From Takakia lepidozioides (Eukaryota > Streptophyta > Takakiopsida > Takakiales > Takakiaceae): DNA of 64,000 nucleotides. The stretch lies in contig CM060733.1 of assembly GCA_030704615.1 (NCBI GenBank), positions 26,724,001 through 26,788,000 of the forward strand, given 5' to 3'. Below the pieces are notes generated by a model that had not been told where the DNA came from, made no database searches, and saw only the letters and a list, made by a program, of their open reading frames with translations. The stretch's first letter is position 1, and each line of letters opens with the position of its first letter. The position numbers and the translations under genes were made by a program. Of this stretch, positions 1 to 10,168 are shown one piece after another.

Positions 1-103
1 ATTCAATGAGTTAAGTTGTAAAAAAGGCTGTAGAGTGCAACCTGATTAGAAAACTCAAAACAAAGCAAGGAATACTGATTATAAATATAAGAATAAAGTC
101 ATA

Positions 104-300
104 CCTGCTTGTGAGCCTTCTGTGTTCCTTGCTAGGGACTCGTCACTTCTCCGATGGAGTCGGTCGGTAACCTCGCCATTGAGGTTGTTGTTCCCTGTTG
201 CTAGAGCAGTATTTTTCACAGTCACATCTACTAGTCTGTTCGAAGCGTTGTTCTTCGAAGTGAGAGGTCTTAACGTTTTGGATTTTGTCATCTGCATCTC
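104..300 (-). pseudogene. Possible exon of a decayed minus-strand gene
   Basis: On the minus strand an open frame runs from about 300 down to 104. It begins MQMTKSKTLRPLTSKNN and ends near a good donor site, CAG/GTATGA, at about 104. I do not recognise the sequence; it is polar, rich in Ser, Thr, Asn and Arg. It lies downstream of the minus-strand coding segments at 432-3593 and may be a further exon of the same gene, which would then run off the left edge. The link is inferred only from strand and spacing. Confidence 0.3.
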
Positions 301-431
301 AACTCATGGGATTTGAATTATGCTCTGGTTAACAACCACTCGAAGACTCAAGTTTCTTGCTATAAAAATGACATGCGAATATCTTAAAACAATGGAAAAA
401 TCTCAGAACCATTTACACAACCATCTCTGTA

Positions 432-1202
432 TCAGATATTACGTATTTTTTTGTGGCCCAGTTTGGTTTTCATCCTCCGCTCTCTGCTACGCCCCGCTAT
501 TGGGGATACTATGCCGATTGGCAAATCACCAGCAGCCGGCGTGAATGTGTCAGGCTCGGAATCATCAGCAATAGTGATTGATTCTGTCTCTATAGCTTGC
601 TTATTTTTTACTTCCAGATTATTGCTTCCAACACCTACATCTCCGAGACTCTCCACAATCGGACTCTCCACAACCACAGTCTCCACAACCCTATCCAAGT
701 CCTCCATATTGGTCTCGTCATTGAGCCACGTGCCCTCATTATCCTCATTATTATCCTCGTCAGCCTCGTGAACTGCCTGCTCAACATGGTCATCTTTTGC
801 GATGTCAGGACCACCAGCTGCTCCAACTGCTCCAACTGTTTCAAGATTTTCAGCCCCCTGCTGTTCAACGTTATCATCATCTTTCTCCGGATCCTTGTCC
901 TCAGTGGACTTGTCCGAGCTCCCACCACTCTCTTAACCATCAATGCCATCTTCTGCTTCCTCATCAACACGTGGTTCTTCCTCAATCTCCTCTTTGTCCG
1001 CAGCATCCACTTCGTCCTCAGTGTCCTCATCCTCATCAGAGACCTCCATGACCTTGCTTGTGTCGGAGGCACCGTCATGTTTTTGGGCATCTCCTTCTTC
1101 CTGAAACTTTATTCCTTTCTCCACTTCCAGGACCTTGAATGATGTCTCCATCTTATCATTGCAATGTTGAACGTGGCTTTCAAGTTTACGTCCACAACAC
1201 AA
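432..1202 (-). pseudogene. Acidic, low-complexity coding segment broken by one TAA
   Basis: One minus-strand frame stays open from 1202 to 432 (about 257 codons) except for a single TAA at 933-935. The product is strikingly acidic: runs such as SDEDEDTEDEVDAADKEE sit in the first third, and Asp/Glu-rich stretches continue past the stop. It ends with a short basic tail (RSRERRMKTKLGHKK). Such tails occur in nuclear and chromatin proteins, but no catalytic domain is visible and I do not recognise the family. Probably an exon or the 3' part of the same minus-strand gene as 1566-3593. The same composition on both sides of the TAA argues that the stop is a late mutation rather than a true end. Confidence 0.4.
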
Positions 1203-1565
1203 ACTCCGTGGGCCTACAAAAAAAATTGATCACTGTTATTTCCAAGTCAACAAAATTCAAAGGACGAGATCAATATAACAGTGGCAGTTGACGTCGATGT
1301 TTGAGTCGTAACAACGAGGAGGTGATTATCCTTAGCTCACCTGAAGATGGTAGCTGAGCATAGGACCACCAATTATATTGAAGGCTGACATCCCCTCCTA
1401 ACAGATCTGACCGACGAGAATTTCATAAACCTGACTCCGTAGCTTGTGCTTGTACACTCTTAGCTCCATTTCTCTGTCACTGAGCTCAATGTCTGTGCCA
1501 TGCAACACGGGTTCTAAGGACTTCTTGAAAAGAGTTGTCAGAATGTGTGCATCTGGGGTCTTGAG

Positions 1566-2597
1566 CTAGTTCTCTGTTGCAGGAAAGACGTAGTCGAGGC
1601 ATAACAAAGGGCGTGCGGAAGCAGCAGAGGTGGTTGCGTATTTGCGCTCCTCTGATCCAAGGAGGTAGACTCCCTGAAGAAGAATGTACTTCGTGGAACC
1701 CCCACCGTACCGCACGTAAGAAACAAGATTTATTGAAGAAGCTTGGGTTGAGAAGAACACGAATACGTTTGAAAAGACATTGCGCTTCTTAAAGACAGAC
1801 AGTATGGTGATGTAGTCATTCCTCTCAAACACAAGATCCTCTCTGTCTCCAATTGTGTTCACAAATACCATACCAATGTTTTGAAATTTCTTCCTGCTGA
1901 AGAATAAAAGACGGCTGGCAGCGTTTGAGAACCTCCTCTTTGCACCCAACATGACATAGCGGTCCTTGAATGATCGTGTTAGGTCGTCGTTGTAGGTCGT
2001 CATCTCCTCAATTTTCTTCTTCCAAGACAGTACATAGCTCCTGAATGGCTCCGAGATTGAGGGTGTCACCTTGTTCATATTGGCCTTGTCTGCCAGATAT
2101 TCCGCCGTTGTTTTGGACTGCATAGCCTTAAAAATTGTCTTAGTGATTTTGAGGTTATATTTCACCTTTGTCCATTCCTCCTTTGTGTACGGTTCTAGAT
2201 TGTTTTTGGACCGCTCTGCTCCTCCGAGTACCACCATGATGTCATCAACCACAAACCTTCGTGTTTTCATGTAATCAATGTAGTCGTTCATGTTCCTCAA
2301 GGTTCGATCCTTACACTTATATGGATTTCTAATGCTTACCCTCAAGTCCAGGATCCTCTGTGCCACCTTCTTGATCTGTTGTTGGTTAAGCCCTTGAAGC
2401 TTTTGGATAGCCGACTTGGTCAATGGAACCTGCTCAGAGTTGCATACAATCCCCATAGCATCAATGAGCTCTCCCTTGTCTCACTTTCGAAACACAGTCT
2501 CCCACAACTCCCAGACGTCCTCATCAGCATGGACCAATGCCAACACTTCTTTCGAGGAGTTCTTCTCCAGTATAACTAGTGCCGTTTGCATAAACTC
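1566..2597 (-). pseudogene. Decayed coding exon of an unknown plant gene
   Basis: After an acceptor-like CCCCAG at about 2598-2603 the minus-strand frame opens at 2597 (EFMQTALVILEKNSSKEV). It continues to 1566, about 343 codons, interrupted once by TGA at 2481-2483 (after WELWETVFRK). The sequence is Lys-rich and helical-looking, with motifs such as LNQQQIKKVAQRILDLRVS and KYNLKITKTIFKAMQSKTT. No family is recognised. The TGA lies at a place where TGG (Trp) would fit, which is one transition away. The long coherent composition supports former coding. It is probably one exon of a gene starting at 3593. Alternative: a protein of an undescribed mobile element. Confidence 0.45.
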
Positions 2598-2719
2598 CTG
2601 GGGTGAAGAGCACAATTACTTTCAGACCCAACAAATTATCAGTGAAGAAATTCCAAAACCCCTATCTAGATACTAGTATGTACATAAATGAAGAAAAAGA
2701 CTATTAGAATAATGTTTAC

Positions 2720-3593
2720 TTTCCACAAGCCAGTCTCGTTCTTTTTTGCATTATCATTGTATTTCGGCGGCTTCCCAATTGATGCATAAAAGCTCATAAA
2801 CTCATAAATTCTGAGTCTTTAAACTCTGATCTTCAACTCAGACTCAAAGTTTAGAGAAAGCAAAAATTCATTCGCGATATCGGTATTTTGAAAGTTTTAC
2901 TAAAACCGAATGGAAACATGTCTCCGTAGTATTCTACTAGATTTTTTGCCAATTCTATTGACTTATCTTTGTCGTAAATGTCGGCTGTCTTGGGTCTCTT
3001 TACGTCGGGAGCAAGGGCTGGATCAATGGATTTCTTTGATTTCCGCTTCTTTGAGGATGATCCAACACCTTCCCGATCCTGTTCTGTTACTGATGACCCT
3101 GCCGTAGGCTTACGTCTTCATCTTGCTGGTGTTTCTGTTTTTTGTTCCATGTTTTCATTACCGGTTGCGAACAATACATCCTGAAAACGGCCCCAGGAGC
3201 GGATAAATGTTTTGGTATCCTGACCGATGTTGTTGTCTTCATTGAACTTGAATTTTTTTTTATTAATTGTTTCATGAGGTTCTTGCGGACAGAATTTCCA
3301 GATGCTACGTACCCGAATGTTTTTGGCGACCTTCCATCTTCAGCAACAAAGATCACCAGCATTGGAGACTGCATGTTCGTCTGGGTTTTCACTTCCTTCA
3401 CGTATGCGTACTTGAGTTCTGTAACATTGCTTCCCGCCTTGTACTGAAACTGTCGCTTGTGATCTGGAGGTTCCCCAGCGACTTCAATGCCCCATTCTTT
3501 TATGCTGCTCTTCAGTTTATATATAGCTACATGCTCGGTCTTGTATCTCGGGGATCTGACAGATAAGAACTCCCCACAAATGTCTACAGACAT
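2720..3593 (-). pseudogene. Decayed 5' part of an unknown nuclear-type gene
   Basis: An ATG at 3593 opens a minus-strand frame (MSVDICGEFLSVRSPRYKTE) that is read to about 3262. There a run of nine A residues (plus-strand T at 3253-3261) shifts the frame; the next frame then continues coherently (FNEDNNIGQDTKTFIRSWGR) to about 2887. That second frame holds one TGA at 3118-3120 and a basic cluster, SSSKKRKSKKS, that looks like a nuclear localisation signal. A further short exon (FMSFYASIGKPPKYNDN) ends at 2720 on a GTAAAC donor. Family unknown. One frameshift and one nonsense codon indicate a dead copy, unless the homopolymer is a sequencing error. Confidence 0.45.
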
Positions 3594-3663
3594 TCCGGGT
3601 TGGCAATCTTCGGGGGCCTAAGAACTGCAAAAGCCATATGTCCAATATTTGATCAGGAAAACA

Positions 3664-4912
3664 CCTCGACATTAATGTCGACGTTAGAAAATGTTTATGA
3701 TATGACTATGATATTTTATCACACTATATTTTCCACATACAATGAAGGACAAACCAAATCCCACAAGGTTAGTAAGCTCAAACACATTGAAAAATCTTTG
3801 TAAATATCCATCTTTTATTCACATCACAAAACAACTGAGATTTACAACACATTCCTCAACAACGAGACAACATTACTCAAATGTCCAGAGACCAGTGTCT
3901 TCGGGGTATGACGTACGTGGAATGTAAGTCTCTGGACTGTATGTTTCTGGACTGTATATTTCTGGAACATATATAGGGTAGAATAACATGTATTCATATG
4001 GCCGTTGGATATTTCGTTTAGAAGAAGGAATGTACTATGGTGAGGTTGGCATGTATTCAGGGGAGGACGGATAATATCCAGGCGAGTCTGCTGCCTCTAA
4101 ACCGGATGATGAGTAGGCTATTTTCAGGTGGTTCAATGAGGTCCGGAAGCTCGTATTCGGGAGTTCCGAGAATTGGGTAGAAGCTCGATGAGCATTCGAT
4201 CGTTTCAACATTTCCAGAATAATCACTCATACACAACCATCTATGAACTGCCTCAGTTCATTGAAACACAAAATCTTGTTGATCCCATTTTTCCAAAGAA
4301 TTGTTCTAAATTAACTCGACCTCGACATGAATGTCGACGTCCATTCGCAGAAGACCGTTTTCATAAATTGCCTGTCCTGAGTAGACAGCCAGTGACAGTT
4401 AGTTTCAACCTATCTCACATGATGTTTCATCATCTACTGAAATAACTGTAGTTAGATTTACGTTGCACTTAATATAACTCTATTGTTATATAGAGTTATA
4501 TTAGAATTTTAACGTCAACATTAATGTCGAGGTTCTTCATCTATTGTTTATTGATTAACAGTACTTGAGGTAATTATAATCTTCAGTCCACGTAGAATTG
4601 TGAAGAAAACTAATCTTATTGCATGAGAACGTTGACATTAATGTCGAGGTCCAATTCCCTCGTTGGACAGTCAACTAACGTGTTCATCCAAATTCTGTAA
4701 AAAAAACGTGAAATCTACAAAATGCTATTACAAAAAGCTAATATCTAGGCTTACCTCCCCCTCCTCGACACTAATATGAGAGTCCTGAACCTCGACATTA
4801 ATGTCCAGGAAGTTTAAAAGGTTCATCAGCAACCTACTTACGTACACTGGAAAACTGAAAGATGTTCAATTTATACATGATGCCTCTAAACCTTGACATT
4901 CATGTCAAGGTT
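3664..4912. repeat. Cluster of dispersed palindromes with core GACATTAATGTC
   Basis: Six 20-24 bp palindromes lie at 3664-3683, 4320-4340, 4511-4534, 4629-4650, 4789-4810 and 4889-4912. The consensus is CCTCGACATTAATGTCGAGG. The last copy carries matching changes in both arms (AACCTTGACATT / CATGTCAAGGTT). The copies at 4629 and 4889 also share about 45 bp of downstream sequence (TTCCCTC, then GGACAG), so they belong to a larger direct repeat of about 260 bp. Function unknown. Confidence 0.7.
3873..4226 (-). pseudogene. Small Tyr/Pro-rich ORF with RNA polymerase II CTD-like repeats
   Basis: A minus-strand frame starts at ATG 4226 and runs to a TAA at 3873-3875, 118 codons, with one in-frame TAG at 4035-4037. 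Just before and after that TAG are three seven-residue units of the form Y-x-P-S/T-S-P/K-x (YYPSSPE, YMPTSP with the stop in the seventh place, YIPSSKR). They are followed by pentads, YSPET twice, with YVPEI and YIPRT alongside. This resembles the YSPTSPS heptads of the largest RNA polymerase II subunit, but the rest of that subunit is absent. It could be a cell-wall-type Tyr/Pro repeat instead. It lies upstream of the decayed gene at 3593, on the same strand. Confidence 0.4.
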
Positions 4913-4979
4913 CCCTCCCCTTGTCGGACAGCTATAACAAAAGTGCTCATGTAGATGGTTGACAATATATGACACCCGG

Positions 4980-5521
4980 TGTCACGGACATAGCCCAGAG
5001 GAACTTACCAAGAGTAAATACCAGAAGTTACCAAGTTACCATGTTACCGGAAGTTACCACGACTTATCGTGATTTATTATTATCTACAATGATTTATCAT
5101 TACTTACCAAGTTATCGGGAGTTTATCAAATTACCAAGAGTAACTTGGGAAACTGCTCAGGAAGCTTCTTTTGGAGGAAACTTCTCCATCAAGATACCTC
5201 ATTTGTTTAAGGAAGCTTCTCCATCAAGCATTATATATAGGAGGCGAGTCTGGACTCGCCAACACTAGTTCAAGCTACTCTTGTTTCCAGTTCCCAGTAC
5301 TCCAGCCCAGTTTCCAGTATCTGGTACTCCAGTCTAGTTTCCAGTATTTCAGTATTCAAGTCGTGTTCCAATATCTTGTACTCTTGTTCATTGTTATAAA
5401 GATCGTATTAATTCCTATTTATTCATCATGCATTCGGCCATACCGACCTTGACTTCTTGTCTAGTCTTGTACCTATAGTCTGATCTCTTGTTTGTGTTCA
5501 GTCATGTTCTCGTCTTTGACA
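4980..5521 (+). repeat. 5' LTR of Ty3 element 1
   Basis: It begins TGTCACGGACATAG and ends TTGACA, the usual TG...CA form. Its last 74 bp match 10095-10168. A TATATATAGGAGG-like segment near 5230 may hold the promoter. The left boundary is inferred from the TG start alone, since the other LTR is truncated. Confidence 0.6.
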
Positions 5522-5558
5522 GTTTGACGAGACTAAAGTTTGTCCTTAGTTAGTTAAG

Positions 5559-6580
5559 ATGGAAGGCACATTTGCGGAAATGGTCGTCATATTACAGAGT
5601 CTTCAGCTCCAGATGCAAGAACTTCGTGCCTCTACTGCCCAACTACAAGCTGATCAGTCTCAAGATCTTGGCAACGTTCTCAACAATTTGCAACAACAAA
5701 TTTCAGAGTTGAAGGAGTCGAACAATGGATCTTCAATCTTACGAGTCTATACTACAACAAATCATACTGCAACGGTTCATCCAAATCTTCAACAAATTAC
5801 AATGGAACCAAAGGTCAGCATGCCCGAGAAATTTGATGGGACGAGATCAAGATTTCGCGGTTTTGTTCAACAAGTACGATTGTTCTTACGATTATAGCCA
5901 CAACGCTACCCTGATGAATGTATTCAAGTGGGATTTGTGGGCACCATTCTATCAGGCACTGCCCTATCTTGGTTTGCACCGCTGTTAGAGAAAAATTCGG
6001 ATTTATTATACAATTTTGAAGCATTCATGTCCCAGTTCACTGCAACGTTTGGAGAGAATGATAGAAAGAGAGTTGCAGAGACAAAGATGCGAATCTTCGA
6101 CAAGGAGTACATCCAGCTTCCGTTTATGCTGCTAAATTTCGACAACTTGCGTGCGACCTCGACTAGAATGAGAAGAGCCTCATTAGTCAATTTCGATATG
6201 GCCTAAAAGAAGATATAAAAGATTTGTTGCTGACAATGTCAAACGTGAGTACACTAAGCGAATTCATCACCCAAGTCATTGCATACGATAATCGTTTGTT
6301 TGAAAGACATCAACAGAAGCGATCTGGATGGTCGACGACGCACCATGCCGCTGCTACTACGGCACCAAATATAACGGATGTCCAAATCCGGTAATGATCC
6401 TATGCAGATTGATGATGTCTGATTCAAGCCATTCACGCCACAAGAAAAATAAAGACGGCGCTCGAATGGATTATGCCTTTATTGCGGAGAAGAGGATCAC
6501 ATAGCATTAAACTGCCCCAACAAGAGAAGATTCAAAGCTCGGGGCACAACTCAAGTGTTCGATACAAAGAGGTCGAAAAA
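5559..6580 (+). pseudogene. gag of Ty3 element 1 (broken)
   Basis: The ATG at 5559 opens a Gag with a glutamine-rich coiled-coil start (LQSLQLQMQELRAS). The frame is stopped by TAG at 5895-5897, but the same frame resumes at once (QRYPDECIQVGFVG) with the typical Gag segment SGTALSWFAPLLE. A shift near 6190 moves the reading to a second frame. A CCHC zinc knuckle, [14 protein letters not shown], lies at 6474-6515 and would bind the element's RNA. The TAG is one C-to-T change from CAG. Gag would form the virus-like particle in the cytoplasm; this copy cannot make it. Confidence 0.75.
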
Positions 6581-6585
6581 CGAAG

Positions 6586-9500
6586 ATGTCCAGTCGCAGT
6601 AGGGACCATGCGGCTGGACACTCTAAAATCCTCACAAAAAAAAAGTCTTTTTCTACCTCCAGACCCTGTACCTTGTTTCATAGTTCCAGTAAAGATCAGG
6701 ATGCAAAATCGAGACATCTTTGTAGAAGCATTTTGGACTCGGACGCTTCAGCGTGTTTTATTGACAAAGACTTTGCGAAACAACACAATTTAACGCTCGT
6801 AAAAAAGAAATTCTCGGCCCCTGTTGAAGTCATCGATGGACGACCGTTAACATCAGGAAATATTGATCATGAAACTCGACCCCTTGAAGTGAAGCTTAAA
6901 AATCAAGCATCACAGATTGTTTTCAATGTCATCCAGTCTCCAACGAATCATGTGATCCTTGGGCTTCCCTGGTTTGTACTTCATAATCCTGACATCGACT
7001 GGCGATCACGAAAAATTTCGGCAAAACAAAAATGTAAAAGTACCAAAGGTATTCAACCCCTGTTCCTTGGAGCTAGAGTCTTTATGAGAGCTACGAAGAA
7101 AGACGCGACATTTGCACTTTATGCGACTCCGATCAACACCACAACAGACCAAGGTACTTCAACATTACCCACTCAATATCAAGATTTCAAGGATGTCTTC
7201 GAGAAGAAAAATGCAGACGTGTTGCCAGAACATCGACCTTATGATTGTGCAATTGAGTTGCAAGAAGGAGCTCAACCACCATTCGGCCCGATCTACAATT
7301 TATCTCAGACGGAGCTGGTTGCTTTACGCGAATATATTGATGAAAATTTGTCAAAGAATTTCATTCGATATTCGAAATCACTCGCGGGAGCACCTATCTT
7401 ATTTGTGAAGAAGAAGGACAGATCATTACGCATGTGTGTGGACTATCGTGGGCTCAACAAAGTCACTATAAAAAATCGTTATCCACTACCGTTGATTTCC
7501 GGACTCCTCGAATAACTTGGACGAACAAATTTTTTCACAAAGATCGACTTGAGATGAGCTTACAACCTTGTACGAATAAAAGAAGGAGACGAATGGAAAA
7601 CTGCTTTTTGCACAAGGTACGGACATTCCGAATACAATGTTATGCCTTTCGATCTTAGAAATGCTCTAGCAATTTTTCAACACGTGATGAATGACATCTT
7701 TCGAAAAAAATTAGATGACTTTGTAGTCATCTATTTGGACGACATTTTGATATTTTCACAGAATAAAGAAGAACATGGTCGTCATGTACGCCTTGTCCTT
7801 GATAAATTGAGGGAAAAATGACTATATGCCAAGTTGGAAAAATGTCTTTTCCACCAATCTGAAGTCGAATTTTTGGGCTACATTATTTTCGACAAATGAG
7901 TCTTTATGGATCAGAAGAGAATACAAACCATCGTCGAGTGGATTAAACCAATGTACAATGTTTTCTAGGATTTGCAAATTTTTATAGAATCTTCATCAAG
8001 GACTACTTCAAAATTGCTTCACCATTGACACGACTCACAGGGAAGGACAAATTTGTATGGGATGAGAAGACCAAAAAGAATGGTTTAGATGGGTCTGCAT
8101 ATACCAATATTGGAGCCGTTGTAAATGTCTGCTTCAGCCTTTTAAATGCTACATCGGACTTTGCACTTGACGCGGTACTATCTCAATACATTACAGATGG
8201 CCGACTTCACCCTTTTGGTTTTTCGTTCTTGCAAATTTTCCGCTGCGGAGATCAATTATGAAATCCATGTCAAAGAACTTCTAACGATTATCGATGCTTT
8301 TGAGGAGTGGCGTCATCTATTGGAGGGAGCTAAACATCAGGTCACTGTCTATATCGATCACAAAAACCTCGAGTATTTTATGAGTGCTCGTGTTTTGAAT
8401 CGACGTCAAGCAAGATGAAGTATGTCACTAGCAAGGTTTGATTTTGTTATTACCTACCGTCCCGGACATCTTCAAGGAAAACCAGATGCTCTTTCTCGAC
8501 GATCGTATCTTGCGCCAAAAGAAGGGGATGCAGCTTTTGACCAACAGAAATCCATCATCTTGAAACCAGCAAATCTCCAATTGAATATGCTATCCATGTC
8601 CACCTATGACGATGCAGAGATAATAAAGGAGATTCAGGAAGCACTGAAAAGCGACCAATTTGTTACGACACTACGAAGTCAACTAAATCGACCTCGAGAC
8701 AACCCACATGTTACAAACGACTTCGAATTCAAAAATGACTTACTTTATTTCAAGGGCCTTCTCTATGTACCTCCAGGACCTACACGACTTCGAATTCTCT
8801 AAACATGTCATGATCTTCCGGCTGCAGGACATTTCGGCTTCAACAAAACAATGGAATTGATATCCAGGGACTATTGGTGGCCGCAGATGTAGAAACTCGT
8901 GAAAGAATTTATAAAATCTTGCGACATGTGTGCTAGAGCGAAGGGACCACGACATCGACCTTACGGCCTTCTTCAACCATTACCCATTCCCAAGGGTCCA
9001 TGGTTGTCCGTGTCTATGGACTTTATTACGGACCTTCCAATTTCCAAGACCACCGATTCAATCCTTGTTATTGTAGATCGTTTTACGAAGATGACACATT
9101 TCCTTTCATGTAATAAGACGGTTATCGGCGAGGAAACTGCAAGACTCTTCCGCAATAATATCTACCGCATTCATGGACTCCCGAAGGACATTGTATCTGA
9201 TCGAGGACCACAGTTCATATCAAATTTCTGGAGGGGATTATTTCACATATTGGATACCAATATCAACCTCTCTACAGCTAATCATCCACAGACTGATGGT
9301 CAAACCGAACGTGTAAACCAGATTTTGGAGCAGTATCATCGTTGTACGATAAATTATCATCAAGATAATTGGACGGACCTTCTGTCATTGGCTGAGTTTG
9401 CCTACAACAACACTATATATTCTTCGACCAAGCAAACTCCGTTTTTTTCCAATTATGGTCATCATCCTCGAGCAAACCCTTTCCACATGAAAACTGTTGG

Positions 9501-9655
9501 AAGCCCTGCTGCAGAAAACCTTGCTACTCATCTTGCTACAATTCACAAGGAGCTTACATTCCACCTCGCAGAAGCTCAAAAACAATACAAGGAGTATGCA
9601 GATCAACGTCGCTAACTCCAATCCCAGTTCAAGGTCGGAGATCGTGTGTGGCTTC
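6586..9655 (+). pseudogene. pol of Ty3 element 1: protease, RT, RNase H, integrase (broken)
   Basis: Protease: [11 protein letters not shown] near 6730, where the catalytic DSGA is altered to DSDA. Reverse transcriptase starts near 7270 ([20 protein letters not shown]) and has the YLDD catalytic motif at 7732-7743. RNase H covers about 8000-8510, ending with the usual YRPGHLQGKPDALSRR. Integrase keeps the CxxC part of its zinc finger (CDMC near 8920) and the D,D-35-E triad (Asp 9019, Asp 9199, Glu 9307). In-frame stops interrupt at 7513-7515, at several places between 7540 and 7900, at 8416-8418, just after 8800, near 8889 and at 9613-9615. The integrase core itself is open for 238 codons (8899-9615). 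Non-functional as a whole. Confidence 0.85.
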
Positions 9656-9657
9656 TT

Positions 9658-9741
9658 CAATAGTTCTATGGTCTCATTAATGAAGTGACTTCCCTGGTCA
9701 CTGATAAATTCCAGGGGACAACCAAAAGACTCCACATTCAA
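9658..9741 (-). pseudogene. Reversed scrap of a second Ty3 integrase
   Basis: On the minus strand 9741 to about 9660 reads GCPLEFISDQGSHFINETIE, the region around the second catalytic Asp of a Ty3-type integrase (S-D-x-G-x-x-F). It abuts, in opposite orientation, the end of the plus-strand integrase of element 1. The sequence differs from that of element 1 (SDRGPQFISNF), so it comes from another family. It marks a rearrangement or nested insertion. Upstream of it on the minus strand a stop appears after only a few codons. Confidence 0.55.
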
Positions 9742-10094
9742 TGTACCTGATACACGCTAAGGAGGGAGGAGTACTACACATCAGTATATATAGCTTCACT
9801 TCTAGCATTCTTGCATCTTGTATTGGCAGTATGGAGTCGCAGAAACCAGATACATTGGAGTTGTCGCTTACCTAGCTACCAGATCAGCCGTTCCGACTCT
9901 CACGACCTTCAACATCACGCCGACGCTCTCGAAACGATGGGCCACCAATGCGACGCGTACTTCTTCGTCTGGACCCCGTACGACGGCAAGTAAAGCCTAC
10001 TCAAAGATAATTCTGTTAGAGGTGGAGGCTTCAGACCCAGATGATAACGAAATCATGTTTGAAGGCAGTTTCGAAAATCAGAATGCTCAAATCA
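9742..10094. other. Unassigned segment between integrase scrap and LTR scrap
   Basis: About 350 bp with a TATATATAG box near 9791 and a short open frame at 9818-10099 (KAYSKIILLEVEASDPDDNE). It could be part of the LTR and Gag start of another element, but no motif proves this. It ends at a sharp junction with the 3' LTR scrap of element 1 at 10095. Confidence 0.3.
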
Positions 10095-10168
10095 CTTGAC
10101 TTCTTGTCTAGTCTTGTTCCTATAGTCTAATCTCTTATTTGTGTTCAGTCATGTTCTCGTCCTTGACA
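10095..10168 (+). repeat. 3' LTR remnant of element 1
   Basis: 74 bp nearly identical to 5448-5521, the last part of the 5' LTR, differing at a few positions and ending CCTTGACA. Confidence 0.75.

Larger units (their letters stand above)
4980..10168 (+). mobile_element. Decayed Ty3/gypsy LTR retrotransposon (element 1) with chimeric 3' end
   Basis: Gene order is 5' LTR, gag with a zinc knuckle, protease, reverse transcriptase, RNase H, integrase, which is the order of Ty3/gypsy elements. Every ORF is broken by stops or shifts. The 5' LTR is complete (about 542 bp), but at the right end only the last 74 bp of an LTR remain (10095-10168, matching 5448-5521). Between the integrase end (about 9655) and that scrap lie a reversed fragment of another integrase and about 350 bp that I cannot assign. 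No target duplication matches at the two ends, as expected after rearrangement. No chromodomain is seen, because the polyprotein end is lost. Confidence 0.85.

Noticed and set aside
597-1142. 181-codon plus-strand ORF with many Leu and Ile
   Set aside because: It is the complement of the acidic minus-strand segment; its hydrophobic composition comes from antisense Asp/Glu codons.
9385-9741. 118-codon minus-strand ORF taken as one protein
   Set aside because: Only its first 25-30 codons resemble integrase; the rest is the antisense of element 1's own integrase.
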